Source: Nocardia jiangxiensis NBRC 101359 (GTDB lineage: Bacteria > Actinomycetota > Actinomycetes > Mycobacteriales > Mycobacteriaceae). From it: a stretch of 64,000 nucleotides of DNA. Below the pieces are notes generated by a model. It saw nothing but the letters and a program-made list of their open reading frames with translations, searched no databases and was not told where the DNA came from. Below are positions 15,882 through 25,217 of the stretch, one piece after another; the stretch's first letter is position 1; the number at the start of each line of letters is the position of its first letter. The stretch covers positions 242,827 to 306,826 of the forward strand of contig NZ_BAGB01000027.1 of assembly GCF_000308615.1 (NCBI RefSeq), in the 5' to 3' direction. The position numbers were made by a program, and so were the translations under genes.

Positions 15882-16712
15882 TCAGGCGGTGGTGGTGTGA
15901 AAGACTGGCCACCCGATTTCGGTGCGCCAGGCCGTTTCGTCGCGGGTGTCCTGGGGGCCGACGAGGAAGTACTCACGAATGGGCTCATCGACGGGGATCG
16001 CGTGTTGGGCGACGTGGGTGGCCAGGGCGCCGTAGGCCAGGTCGAAGTCGTGATACGAGCCGGCGTGCACGACGGTGACCAGTTCGGCGGCGGGCACGAG
16101 CAGTTCGGTGAGGCGTCCGGTGAGGCGGATGTCGCCGGCGAACGGGACGAAAACGGTCGCCGGTCCTCGTTCGTTGGCGACTAACTCGTCGGCGAAGATG
16201 CCCCCGGCCGAGCCGCTGATACGCGCGCCTCGAGCGGTAACTGTGGCGTACAGCTCGGCCAACGCTCCCTGGACCCATGTCAGCGCATCACTGAGGTCGA
16301 CGACCTCGCTGATCGCGACCGCCTCGGTCGCTTCGACTCTGCGGTAACCGATCCGGCCTTCGGCGGCAGGTCCGGGCTCGAGCAGTTGACGCAGCGACTC
16401 AACGGCGTGCTTGGTGTGCGCGAGTTGGGATTCCAGTCGCGTGAGGTGCGCGTTGATCAGTTCGTTGCGTTGACGAATGTCGGTGGTGCTCATCACGGTG
16501 CCGATTTCGTCGAGCGGCATTTCCAGAGCCCGGAAACGGCGAATGATCTGTGCTGTGGAGATCTGCTCGGTGCTGTAGCGGCGGTAGCCGGTAGCGCGGT
16601 CGACGTCGACGGGCTCGAGCAGCCCTATCTGGTGGTAGTGGCGCAGCATCTTCACGCTCAACTGCGTCGCACGGGAGAAGTCCCCGATGGCCAACAGCGT
16701 GGGTGAACTCAT
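15882..16712 (-). CDS. MerR-family regulator with GyrI-like effector domain
   Basis: 276 residues. Residues 6-75 form the MerR winged helix (AIGDFSRATQLSVKMLRHYHQIGLLEP, then GYRRYSTEQI), followed by the antiparallel coiled-coil helix. Residues 120-276 resemble the GyrI/BmrR effector-binding domain that senses bulky aromatic or cationic ligands. A perfect dyad typical for this family lies just upstream of its start, which suggests autoregulation and possible control of the divergent NTF2-fold and PPOX genes. Length and architecture are normal for BltR/BmrR-like regulators. Confidence 0.88.
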   Translation of the reverse strand: MSSPTLLAIGDFSRATQLSVKMLRHYHQIGLLEPVDVDRATGYRRYSTEQISTAQIIRRFRALEMPLDEIGTVMSTTDIRQRNELINAHLTRLESQLAHTKHAVESLRQLLEPGPAAEGRIGYRRVEATEAVAISEVVDLSDALTWVQGALAELYATVTARGARISGSAGGIFADELVANERGPATVFVPFAGDIRLTGRLTELLVPAAELVTVVHAGSYHDFDLAYGALATHVAQHAIPVDEPIREYFLVGPQDTRDETAWRTEIGWPVFHTTTA

Positions 16713-16727
16713 GGCTTCAGTGTGCGC

Positions 16728-16744
16728 TCTCCCCTTGGGGGAGA
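16728..16744. promoter_or_regulatory. MerR-type operator dyad
   Basis: TCTCCCC-TTG-GGGGAGA, a perfect 7-bp dyad 16 bp upstream of the MerR gene and 100 bp upstream of the NTF2-fold gene. CTCCCC/GGGGAG dyads are common operators of actinobacterial MerR regulators, so this is probably where the adjacent regulator binds. Confidence 0.6.
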
Positions 16745-16843
16745 CTCACGCCCAGAACATGCCTTGACTCGCCCACGATGTGAGCGCGCACGGTGGGATC
16801 ACCGGCTGCACCATGCGCCGGACACGAATCAGGAGACAAGAGC

Positions 16844-17206
16844 ATGAAAGAGACAGACCTGACCGGGATCGTCGCCGAACACATCGAGACGATCAATGCC
16901 CACGACCTCGATGGCGCGGTCGCTACGTTCGCCGCGGATGCCTACGTCAACGACAACCACCGCGAATTCGCCGGAATCGACGCCATCCGCCGCTGGGTGG
17001 CCAAGGAGATGGTCGGCGACAAGGTGACGATCGAAGTTCGCGAGGTGCTCGATCATTACGGCGATACCGTAGTGCGCGGAGCCTACGACGGTACGTTCGA
17101 CCGGACCGATCTGCCCGACGAGATTGTTCTGACGAGTTACTTCAGCGTGCGTGACGGCAAGATCGTCAGCCTGGTGATCGTGTTCAACCAGCCCGCCGAC
17201 TACTGA
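16844..17206 (+). CDS. NTF2-fold (SnoaL-like) protein
   Basis: 120 residues. The start ATG follows AGGAGA. The sequence HIETINAHDLDGAVATFAADAYVNDNHREFAGIDAIRRW and the C-terminal YFSVRDGKIVSLVIVFNQP match the SnoaL/NTF2 cone-shaped alpha+beta barrel, a fold used by isomerases, hydrolases and many proteins of unknown role. It is divergent from the MerR gene and 65 bp before the PPOX gene, so it is probably in the MerR-controlled unit. No catalytic residues can be named from the sequence. Confidence 0.8.
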   Translation: MKETDLTGIVAEHIETINAHDLDGAVATFAADAYVNDNHREFAGIDAIRRWVAKEMVGDKVTIEVREVLDHYGDTVVRGAYDGTFDRTDLPDEIVLTSYFSVRDGKIVSLVIVFNQPADY

Positions 17207-17271
17207 CCTGATACAGCGGGGTCGCCGTTGTATCAACTGTCATTCCCCTCGGATTTGGATAGGAGCAAATC

Positions 17272-17685
17272 ATGGTTGCGGTTCCCACCGGATACGATGA
17301 CCTGCTCGAGCGCCCGCTGTACGGGCATTTGGCGACGACCCGGCCTGACGGCGCGGTGCAGGTGAGTCCGATGTGGTTCGACTGGGACGGCGAGCTGCTG
17401 CGGTTCGCGCACACCACCAAGCGGCAGAAGTACCGCAATATACAGATCAACCCGCGGGTTGCGATGTCGATCTCGGATCCCGACGATCCGTACCGCTACC
17501 TGGAGGTGCGCGGCAACGTCGAGCGCATCGACCCCGATCCAGCGGCGAGCTTCTTCCTGCGTATCGCCGACCGCTACAAAGGCTCGGAGCCTCCCCCCGA
17601 CGCCCCGCCCCGGGGCGAGGCTCCCGCCGACGCCCCGGACTGGGTGGTCATCGTGGTGCGCCCGACCGGGTTCAGCAAGCATTAG
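17272..17685 (+). CDS. PPOX-class, probably F420-dependent oxidoreductase
   Basis: 137 residues with the split beta-barrel of the pyridoxamine 5'-phosphate oxidase class. LYGHLATTRPDGAVQVSPMWFDWDGE and KYRNIQINPRVAMSISDPDDPYRYLEVRG are characteristic of the small Rv1155-like actinobacterial members, many of which bind F420. The ATG at 17272 has GGAG upstream. An acidic, proline-rich linker lies before the final strand (WVVIVVRPTGFS). It follows the NTF2-fold gene in the same direction. Substrate unknown. Confidence 0.82.
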   Translation: MVAVPTGYDDLLERPLYGHLATTRPDGAVQVSPMWFDWDGELLRFAHTTKRQKYRNIQINPRVAMSISDPDDPYRYLEVRGNVERIDPDPAASFFLRIADRYKGSEPPPDAPPRGEAPADAPDWVVIVVRPTGFSKH

Positions 17686-17801
17686 CCCAGCCAGCAGTGG
17701 CCCCGGGACCGGGCCAGGTGTGCGCGATCGTACCGGTTGCCCGGGCCGTCGATCTCACCGTGCCGAGAAGCTACTTCGGCACTGAACCGAGGGAGTAGAG
17801 C

Positions 17802-18463
17802 ATGCGATTCGTCACAGCGTCGCACCACGGGCCTCCTGACGTGTTGTTCGTCGAGGAACGGCCGGTTCCCCAGCCGGGGCCCGGCGAAGTGGTTGTCGAA
17901 GTGAAGGCCGCCTCATGGACACCTACGTCCGCCGCGGCATGCCCGCAGGCCACTTCAACCATGAACCGCCGCTCAGTCTGGGGGTCGACGGAGCGGGTAT
18001 CGTGACGGCGGCCGGTGACCAGGCCGCCGCGAAGGTGGGCGACCGGGTCGGGTGGATGGGTGTCCCGGGGAGCTACGCGGACATGGTGGCAGTACCGAAC
18101 GATAGCCTCGTGCCGATCCCCGAAGGGGTGAGCCTCGAAGCTGCTGCGGGCGGGCTGATGCAGGGGATGACGGCACAGTATCTGACCCATGTGTCCGTCC
18201 CCGTCCGGCGGGATGCGGTGGTGCTCGTGCACTCCGCCGGCAGCGGCGTCGGCCGCATGCTCACCCAGTTGGCCGCCCACCGGGGTGGCCGGGTGATCGC
18301 CACGGTGTCACGGGCGCACAAGGCGGGCGCGGCCCGCGAGGCCGGTGCCTGGCAGGTACTGGTGCGTGATGAGATCGAGGACCTGGGCGCGGCGATCCGG
18401 GAACTGGTCGACGGCAACGGTGTGGACGTCGTGTTCGACGGAACCGGAAAGGCTCTGTTCGAC
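17802..18463 (+). pseudogene. Quinone oxidoreductase (MDR) fragment, frameshifted and 3'-truncated
   Basis: The start at 17802 encodes the typical N-terminus of zinc-free quinone oxidoreductases ([23 protein letters not shown]). At about 17913 the frame breaks, apparently through a short deletion between VKAA and MDTYVRRG. Translation of the continuing frame gives [15 protein letters not shown], the nucleotide-binding loop, up to [15 protein letters not shown], where the family sequence stops abruptly. The last third of the protein is missing, and from 18464 the same frame encodes carboxylic acid reductase. This is a recombination junction, not a functional fusion as far as can be judged. Confidence 0.75.
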
Positions 18464-20225
18464 GAGATCCCGCGCGACTTCCCCATCGAACCGGCGCCGT
18501 TCAGCCAGGAAAACGGCCTGCTGACCGGCATCGGCAAAATAGCGCGCCCCAAACTGAAGCAACGCTACGGCCGGCAGCTGGAACAGCTGTACGACGATCT
18601 GGCCCACGGCCAGGACAACGAACTGCGCCGGCTGCGCCGCAACGGCGCCGACCAGCCGGTGCTGCAGACGATCAGACGGGCCGCGGCAGCGCTGCTCGGC
18701 ACAGCGGACAGCGATCTGCGGCCGGATGCGCAGTTCAGCGACCTGGGCGGAGACTCGTTGTCCGCGTTGACCTTTGCCAACCTGCTACACGAGATCTTCG
18801 GCATCGACGTGCCGGTGGGCGTCATCATCAGCCCGGCCACCGACCTGCAGACCCTCGCCCACTACATCCAGGCGCAGCGACAACCCGGCAGCCGCCGGCC
18901 TGCCTTCGCCTCCGTCCACGCACACACAGACGATCACCGGGAAGTCACCGAGGTCGCCGCCGGCGACCTCACCCTGGACAAGTTCATCGACACTGGCGGT
19001 CGCGCCGACCCTGCCGCGGCGCCACGCACACGTGCGCACCGTTCTGCTGACCGGTGCGACCGGATTCCTGGGACGGTTCCTGGCCCTGGAGTGGCTCGAG
19101 CGGCTGGCCCCCGTCGATGGCACACTGATCTGCCTGATACGCGGCAAGGACGACACCGCCGCCCGCGCCCGGCTGGACCAGACATTCGACAGCGGCGACC
19201 CGGCGCTACTGGCGCACTACCGCGACCTGGCCGCCCAGCACCTGCACGTGATCGCCGGCGACAAGAGCGAGCCGAACCTCGGGCTGGATCAACAGACCTG
19301 GCAGCGGCTGGCCGACACCGTCGACCAGATCGTCGACCCCGCCGCCCTGGTCAACCACGTCCTGCCCTACAGCCAGCTGTTCGGCCCCAACGTGGCAGGC
19401 ACCGCCGAACTGATCCGGCTCGCGCTGACCACCAGGATCAAGGCATACAGCTACGTGTCGACCCTCGGAGTCGGTGACCGGACCCCACCGTCGCAGTTCA
19501 CCGAAAACGCCGACATCCGCACCATCAACCCGACCCGCAGACTCGACAACAGCTACGCCAACGGCTACAACACCAGCAAATGGGCCAGCGAAGTGCTACT
19601 ACGAGAAGCCAACGACGTGTGCGGCCTACCGGTAGCGGTGTTCCGCTGCGACATGATCATGACCGACACCCGATACGTCGGTCAGATGAACCTGCCCGAC
19701 ATCTTCACCCGGCTGATGCTTTCCCTGGTCGCCACCGGTATTGCGCCTTACTCGTTCTACGAACTCGACAAAGACGGCAACCGCCAACGCGCCCACTACG
19801 ACGGCCTGCCCGTCGATTTCATCGCCGAAGCGATCGTCACCCTGGGCGCCCAGCTGGAAACCGGGATCGAGACATATCACGTGACCAACCCGCACGACGA
19901 CGGCATCGGGCTCGACGAATACGTCGATTGGCTCATCGACGCCGGCCACCCGATCCAGCGCATCCCGGACTATCACGACTGGCTGCACCGATTCGAGACC
20001 GCCATGCGTGCTCTACCGGACCGGCAACGCCAGCATTCCGCGCTACCGCTGCTGCACTTCTACCACCAGCCCGCACAGCCGCTGCGCGGAGCCCTCGCGC
20101 CAGCCGAACGGTTCCATGCGGCAGTACAAGAGGCGAAAATCGGCCCGGACAAAGACATTCCACACATCACCGCACCGATCATCATCAGATACATCACCAA
20201 CCTGCAACAGCTCGGACTGCTGTAA
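18464..20225 (+). pseudogene. Carboxylic acid reductase fragment: adenylation tail, carrier domain and reductase domain, with a frameshift
   Basis: From [14 protein letters not shown] onward the sequence matches the end of the adenylation domain of carboxylic acid reductases. A carrier domain follows with the phosphopantetheine site [10 protein letters not shown] (about 18735-18770). At about 18990, just after LTLDKFID, the frame changes. The reductase domain continues in the new frame with [19 protein letters not shown] (Rossmann GxxGxxG), YVSTLGVG and [10 protein letters not shown] (catalytic Tyr and Lys), and ends at 20225. The large N-terminal adenylation part is absent, replaced by the quinone oxidoreductase fragment. 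The reductase domain alone is intact but has no obvious start site. Confidence 0.8.
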
Positions 20226-20275
20226 CAGCGCGGAGCGCCCTGAATCGCCTCCCGGGGTGGGACTGTCTGAGATCT

Positions 20276-20408
20276 GGCTCTGTCGCACTTTCGGTGGTCA
20301 CGGCACGGACGCCGAATCCGCTGCGTCAAGTAAGAGGCGAATAGTATTGCGGTAGTGGATGCTTTCGCGCACAGGTCACGATCTGCCGCCGACGCGGACG
20401 GCCGGATG
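20276..20408. repeat. 130-bp repeat, copy B
   Basis: Second, same-orientation copy of the repeat at 15610-15741, beginning GGCTCTGTCGCACTTTCGG. It follows the carboxylic acid reductase remnant by 50 bp. Substitutions are scattered, so the copies are old or separately acquired. Confidence 0.6.
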
Positions 20409-20506
20409 TGTACCAGAGCCGAATGGGAGACAGAGCCGTCTATTTTCAGTCCCCTCTTCGCCGATCGAGACCTGAATATTTGAGAGGCACGCGCTAGCAC
20501 GAACGG

Positions 20507-21763
20507 TTACGTACGGACCGACTCGAATCCGACCACCATCCGCTCCGGTCCGCGCAGATTCAAATGCGGACGGTAACGCAACGAGTCCTCGTCCAGTTCT
20601 GGCCGAACAACCCGATCGGCGAACGCGGACAAGGCAATCGACGCTTCCATCCTGGCCAGACCGGCACCCAGGCAGAAATGCGTGCCGGCCGCGAAAGACA
20701 GGTGTGCTCGCGCGTCCCGGGTGATGTCGAACCGGTCCGGCTCGTCGAATACCGCCGGATCGCGGTTGGCCGCGGACAGAAACATCAGCACCATCGCGTC
20801 GGTCGGCGCAGTGACCTCCCCCAGGACGGTGGGCTTGCGCACGATCCGGGTGGCCAACTGCACAGGAGTGTCGTAACGCAGCGCCTCCTCCACCGCCCCG
20901 GAGATCAACGCCGGATCCGTTCGCAGTGCGGCGAGCTGATCGGGGTGGCGCAACAACGCCAACACGCCGCCGGTGATCAGGTTGGCGGTCGTCTCGTGGC
21001 CGGCGAGTAGCAACAGCACACAGGTGGTGATCAGTTCATGTTCGGTGAGCTGGTCGCCATGTTCCTCGATCAGCACGAGCTTGGACAGCAGATCCTCGGT
21101 CGGCGTCCGCCGACGGTCCGCGATCAGCCCGAGAAAGTACTCCCGGAACTCCCGTTGCGCGGCATGAATATCGGCCAGCTGGTCCGGGGCGTTGACCGAG
21201 ACCGCTGGGTCCAGCCCGGCCGCGACCCGGCGACCGCAGCCCTCGAACCACTCATGATCGGCCACGGGCACGCCGAGCAGCTGGGTAATTATCCGCACCG
21301 GCAGCGGATAGGCGAACTGGGATACGACATCGAAGGAATCGCTGTCCGCGATGTCGGCGAGCAGCTCGGCCACGATCGCTCGGATGGTCGGCTCGAGCTC
21401 CGCGGCCACCCGCGATGTGAAGGCCTTGGAGACCAACTTCCGCAGCCGGGTGTGATCCGGCGGGTCCATGGTCAGAAATGACAGCGGCGCATCGTTATCC
21501 GGTGCGGTCAGGGTCCCGGGCACCAGAGAGCGCCTGCGATCGCTGCTCACCGCCGGGTCACGCAGAATCGCGGAGGCCCGCTCGTGATCGGTGACCACGA
21601 CCATGGCGCCGTTCATCGCCAGAAACGGGCCGTTGTCCCGCAGCGCGTCGAACAGCGGATAGGGATCGGGCCGACTCGCCGGATCGAACAGTCGTGCCAA
21701 AACGAGTTGTGGATTCCCGAGGTCTACTGAAGACGTCTGGGGCTTCTCTTGTGCTGTGGCCAC
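20507..21763 (-). CDS. Cytochrome P450
   Basis: 418 residues, a typical bacterial class I P450. The I-helix motif is AGHETT (254-259), the ExxR pair is Glu293/Arg296, and the heme loop is FAAGTHFCLGAG with Cys364 as thiolate ligand. No ferredoxin or reductase gene is adjacent. It is divergent from two other P450 genes with a 179-bp shared upstream region. The substrate is not predictable. The mix of three P450s plus an NTF2-fold protein suggests a small oxidative pathway, perhaps for a steroid, terpene or polyketide-like compound. Confidence 0.93.
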   Translation of the reverse strand: MATAQEKPQTSSVDLGNPQLVLARLFDPASRPDPYPLFDALRDNGPFLAMNGAMVVVTDHERASAILRDPAVSSDRRRSLVPGTLTAPDNDAPLSFLTMDPPDHTRLRKLVSKAFTSRVAAELEPTIRAIVAELLADIADSDSFDVVSQFAYPLPVRIITQLLGVPVADHEWFEGCGRRVAAGLDPAVSVNAPDQLADIHAAQREFREYFLGLIADRRRTPTEDLLSKLVLIEEHGDQLTEHELITTCVLLLLAGHETTANLITGGVLALLRHPDQLAALRTDPALISGAVEEALRYDTPVQLATRIVRKPTVLGEVTAPTDAMVLMFLSAANRDPAVFDEPDRFDITRDARAHLSFAAGTHFCLGAGLARMEASIALSAFADRVVRPELDEDSLRYRPHLNLRGPERMVVGFESVRT

Positions 21764-21942
21764 GTGCCCACTTTCCCATGTGTATCGGGGTTCGAAGCGA
21801 GAGAAATCCCCACGTCATACATCTATCTATCGACCGAATCAAAGATCGAATAACGATCGGTAGACCCCTGGAAATGCCGCAATAGTTGCCCGGACTGGAT
21901 ATCTCGAATAGCGATAAGCTCCTCATACGAAGGAACTCAGCC

Positions 21943-23199
21943 ATGAGCCTGGCCAGCACGCCCGAGCAGCCCACCCTGGCGCCGGGTGAACTGCCGGTTG
22001 AATTGCAACTGATGTTGCAGATCTTCAACCCCGCGAATCGGCACGACCCGTTCCCTCTTTATCGGCAGTTACAGGACCTCGGTCCGGTGCACCGGTCGCC
22101 GCTGGGGCTGAGCCTGCTCACTCGCTACGACGAGGTCGTCACCGCGCTCACCAGTTCCGACTGGGGCCACGACCAGGAAGTCGAGCACCTGCACTCCGGC
22201 CAGGAGGAAGCCTTCCCGCCGGTCTTCATGTGGATGGAACCCCCCGACCACACCCGACTGCGCGGCCTGGTCTCCAAGGCGTTCACCCCCGGGCGGATCA
22301 TGTCGATCCGGCCGCGGATGGAGGAAATCGTCGACGGGCTGCTCGACACCGCACTGGCCGCCGAGGAGTTCGACGCAATCACCGGCATCGCCTACCCGCT
22401 GCCGCTGACCGTGATCTGCGAGATCCTCGGCGTCCCTGCGCGCGACCACGACCTCATCCAGGAATGGTCACAAATCCTGTCCTGGGGCCTGGACCCCGAC
22501 CACCTGCTGCCGCAGGAAGCCAAGGACGCCCGCTCCGAGGCCACTCCGAAGTTCCTGGAGTACCTTCGCGCGCTCATCGCTGAACGCCGCGCCAACCCCG
22601 GCGAGGACCTGATAAGCGCATTGGCCACCGTGGAGGAGCAGGGCGACCGGCTCAGCGAGGAGGAAATGCTCGGCACGATCATTTTCCTGATCGTCGCCGG
22701 TCACGAGACCACGGTGAACCTGGTCGGCAACGGCCTGCTCGCGCTGCTGCGCAACTCCGACCAGATGGACCTACTGCGGTCCCGACCCGAACTGGTCCGC
22801 CCGGCCATCGACGAACTGCTGCGCTACGACGGCCCCCCGCACCTCAACACCCGCTCCGCGAAGGTGCGCACGACTCTCGGCGGCCAGACCTTCGAACCCG
22901 GTGACGGTGTCGTCACCCTGCTGGCCTGCGCGAACCGCGACCCCCGGGCTTTCGACAACCCGGACAAGCTGGATATCACCCGCTTCGACGGCCACGCCCC
23001 GGTATCCCGGCACCTCGCGTTCAGCCGCGGCCACCACTACTGCCTCGGCGCGCCGCTGGCCACCCTGGAGATGGAAGTCGTGCTCACCGCCCTCCTCGCA
23101 CGGGTCGGCTCGATGGAACTGCTCCAGGACAACCCGCCGTACAAGCCGAACGTGCTCATCCGCGGCCTCGCGGAACTCCAGGTCCGCTTCAAGAGCTGA
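21943..23199 (+). CDS. Cytochrome P450
   Basis: 418 residues. AGHETT is at 252-257, the ExxR pair follows in DELLRYDGP, and the heme loop FSRGHHYCLGAP places the ligand at Cys367. The ATG at 21943 has AAGGA upstream; the frame is open further back to 21886 without an initiation site. It is the first gene of a plus-strand unit, followed after 35 bp by a closely related P450 and then an NTF2-fold gene. The shared WGHDQ/WGHGY and PPDHTRLR blocks show that the two plus-strand P450s are paralogues. Confidence 0.93.
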   Translation: MSLASTPEQPTLAPGELPVELQLMLQIFNPANRHDPFPLYRQLQDLGPVHRSPLGLSLLTRYDEVVTALTSSDWGHDQEVEHLHSGQEEAFPPVFMWMEPPDHTRLRGLVSKAFTPGRIMSIRPRMEEIVDGLLDTALAAEEFDAITGIAYPLPLTVICEILGVPARDHDLIQEWSQILSWGLDPDHLLPQEAKDARSEATPKFLEYLRALIAERRANPGEDLISALATVEEQGDRLSEEEMLGTIIFLIVAGHETTVNLVGNGLLALLRNSDQMDLLRSRPELVRPAIDELLRYDGPPHLNTRSAKVRTTLGGQTFEPGDGVVTLLACANRDPRAFDNPDKLDITRFDGHAPVSRHLAFSRGHHYCLGAPLATLEMEVVLTALLARVGSMELLQDNPPYKPNVLIRGLAELQVRFKS

Positions 23200-23234
23200 G
23201 TCACATTGGATCGAACGGATAAGGACCTCACCCG

Positions 23235-24467
23235 ATGACCACCGTGCCCGAAACCGATCCCGCGCCGTTCGACGGATTCCACCCGATGTTCCGGGAGAAC
23301 CCGTATCCGGCGTACGCGAAAGCCCGCGCGGCGTCCGCATTCAGCCCGTTCGACCTCGGACCGATTCCGGTCACTGTGGTCACCCGCTACGAGGCAGCCG
23401 CCTCGATCCTGCAGAGCACCGACTGGGGTCACGGCTACACGGCGGGCATCAGCCCGTTCCGGCCGGGTGTGAAGGCCGAGGATGTGCCCGCGTCGTTCCT
23501 GGCGATGGACCCGCCCGATCACACCCGGCTGCGCGCGCTGGTGTCCAAGGCATTCACACCTCGCATGGTCGGCGGGCTGCGCCCGGGTATCGACGCCCTG
23601 GTCACCAGCCTGATCGACGCCGGTTTGGACGCCGGCGAGATGGACATCGTCGGCGATCTGGCCCGGCCGGTGTCCGTCGCGGTGATGTGCGAACTGCTCG
23701 GCGTGCCACAGGAGGACGCGAGCATGATGGGCGGCTGGGGTCGCGCGATGGCCCGAGGCACCGACCCCGACTTCATGCTCACCGCCGAGGAAATCGAGAA
23801 CCGGGTGCGTGCCAACACCGACTTCGGCGCCTACTTCAAGGACCTGATCGCGCTGCGCCGCGCCAACCCCACCGGTGACCTGGTCAGCCTGCTGGCCGAT
23901 GTCGAGGAACAGGGTGCCCGGCTCACCGAGAAGGAGATGCTGGACATCCTCGCCCTGCTGATGGTCGCCGGCGTGGAGACCACGGTGAACCTGATCGGCA
24001 ACGGCGTACTGGCGCTGCTGCGCAACCCCGAGCAGTTGGCGCTCCTGCGGGAGCGGCCCGAACTGGCCGAGTACGCCGGTGACGAGATGCTGCGCTACGA
24101 CCCGCCGGTGCACTTCACGATCCGGGTGGCGCTCAACGACACCACCGTGGTCGGCCGGGAGTTCACCCGCGGCTCCGGCGCGGTCGTGCTGATGGCCTCG
24201 GCCGGGCGCGACGAGTCGGTGTTCCCCGAGGCGGACCGGTTCGACATCACTCGGTACGCCGGGGCCACCCCGGCCCGCCGCAACCTCGGTTTCGGGCTGG
24301 GTCTGCACTATTGCTTGGGCGCGCCGCTGGCGAAGATGGAAGCCGAGGCGGAGATCCGCGAACTGGTCACCCGGGCGCCGAAGCTGGCGCTGGCCGACGA
24401 CAACCTCACCTATTTGACCAGTCTGGCGCATCGTGGCGTGACCGCGCTGCCGCTGACCCTGGCCTGA
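23235..24467 (+). CDS. Cytochrome P450
   Basis: 410 residues, paralogous to the preceding P450. The I-helix reads AGVETT (245-250), with Val in place of the common His, while the conserved acid and Thr are kept. The ExxR pair is in DEMLRYDPP, and the heme loop FGLGLHYCLGAP gives Cys360. It follows the previous gene by 35 bp and precedes an NTF2-fold gene by 18 bp, so one transcript is likely. Substrate unknown. Confidence 0.92.
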   Translation: MTTVPETDPAPFDGFHPMFRENPYPAYAKARAASAFSPFDLGPIPVTVVTRYEAAASILQSTDWGHGYTAGISPFRPGVKAEDVPASFLAMDPPDHTRLRALVSKAFTPRMVGGLRPGIDALVTSLIDAGLDAGEMDIVGDLARPVSVAVMCELLGVPQEDASMMGGWGRAMARGTDPDFMLTAEEIENRVRANTDFGAYFKDLIALRRANPTGDLVSLLADVEEQGARLTEKEMLDILALLMVAGVETTVNLIGNGVLALLRNPEQLALLRERPELAEYAGDEMLRYDPPVHFTIRVALNDTTVVGREFTRGSGAVVLMASAGRDESVFPEADRFDITRYAGATPARRNLGFGLGLHYCLGAPLAKMEAEAEIRELVTRAPKLALADDNLTYLTSLAHRGVTALPLTLA

Positions 24468-24485
24468 GCGGAGACAACGCCCGAC

Positions 24486-24896
24486 ATGTGGACCAAAGAT
24501 ATCGTCAGCGAGTTCATCAAGACGCTGAACAGCCAGGACTGGGAACTGCTCGGCGCACGGTACATGGCCGAGAATCTCGTGGTGGAAACGCCGGGAGATG
24601 GCACCCTGGTTGGTCGCCGGAACTTCCTGGATCTGTTCTTCGTCCCGATGCACAGTGGTGTCGAAGAATATTTCCGGGACATTCACGCCATGGCGATCGA
24701 CGACCCGTGGCTGTTGCTGGACATCACCGTGGAATACCGTTGCGTACGTGACCATCCCGGTTTCCCGATCCAGCCGCTGACGGTCGGCAACACCCTGTGG
24801 GCGCAGTACTTCTTCCTGTACCGGATCGAGGACGACATGATCGCGTCATTGAAAGCAGTCCGGTACGGCACCCGGCTGGCGAAAACAGAACACTGA
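24486..24896 (+). CDS. NTF2-fold (SnoaL-like) protein at the end of the P450 unit
   Basis: 136 residues. It has an N-terminal helix (DIVSEFIKTLNSQDWELLGARYMAENLVVETPGDG), a LVGRRNFLDLF segment and a C-terminal barrel strand region (NTLWAQYFFLYRIEDDMIASLKAVR), as in the NTF2/SnoaL fold. Members beside P450 genes often isomerise, hydrate or hydrolyse oxidised intermediates, but no catalytic set can be named here. Spacing to the P450 gene is 18 bp. Confidence 0.75.
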   Translation: MWTKDIVSEFIKTLNSQDWELLGARYMAENLVVETPGDGTLVGRRNFLDLFFVPMHSGVEEYFRDIHAMAIDDPWLLLDITVEYRCVRDHPGFPIQPLTVGNTLWAQYFFLYRIEDDMIASLKAVRYGTRLAKTEH

Positions 24897-24954
24897 CCTG
24901 CACCTGGATGCCAGGCTGCGGCGAATCCGGGCAGTGTCGTCGCGAACCACTTGC

Positions 24955-25193
24955 AACAGGCATACGATCCGGCGAACGTATGTTGAAGCGGTTGCGATGA
25001 GGTCGATGTCCTCGGACGACCAGCCGTCAGGTATCACGATGTGGCTCAACGCCGTTCCGAAGAAAAGAATTCGGTCGGGAAGGTATCTTCCGACGGTGGC
25101 CAGAACGTGCGAAATCAGGTGACCTCGGTGAACCTGCGCGCGAGCCACACCGAAGCAGTCCATGACTCGGTGTTCATCGGCCGGGGTGAGCAC
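24955..25193 (-). pseudogene. AbiEii-type nucleotidyltransferase toxin, N-terminal remnant
   Basis: From GTG 25193 the frame reads LTPADEHRVMDCFGVARAQV, then GHLISHVLATVG, LFFGTALSH and WSSEDIDLIATAS. This matches the start of actinobacterial AbiEii nucleotidyltransferases, including the DNA-polymerase-beta-like G-(x)-T-A-L and E-D-I-D-L motifs, with one glycine lost. After about 80 residues similarity ends and the frame runs into the 3' end of the P450-unit NTF2 gene. Most of the toxin is therefore missing. Confidence 0.6.
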
Positions 25194-25217
25194 CAGTACC
25201 CCCTTCTGGTGCGCCGT

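Noticed and set aside
23037..24755. 572-codon reverse frame across the third P450 and NTF2-fold genes
   Set aside because: Antisense shadow; the forward frames contain heme-binding and I-helix motifs.
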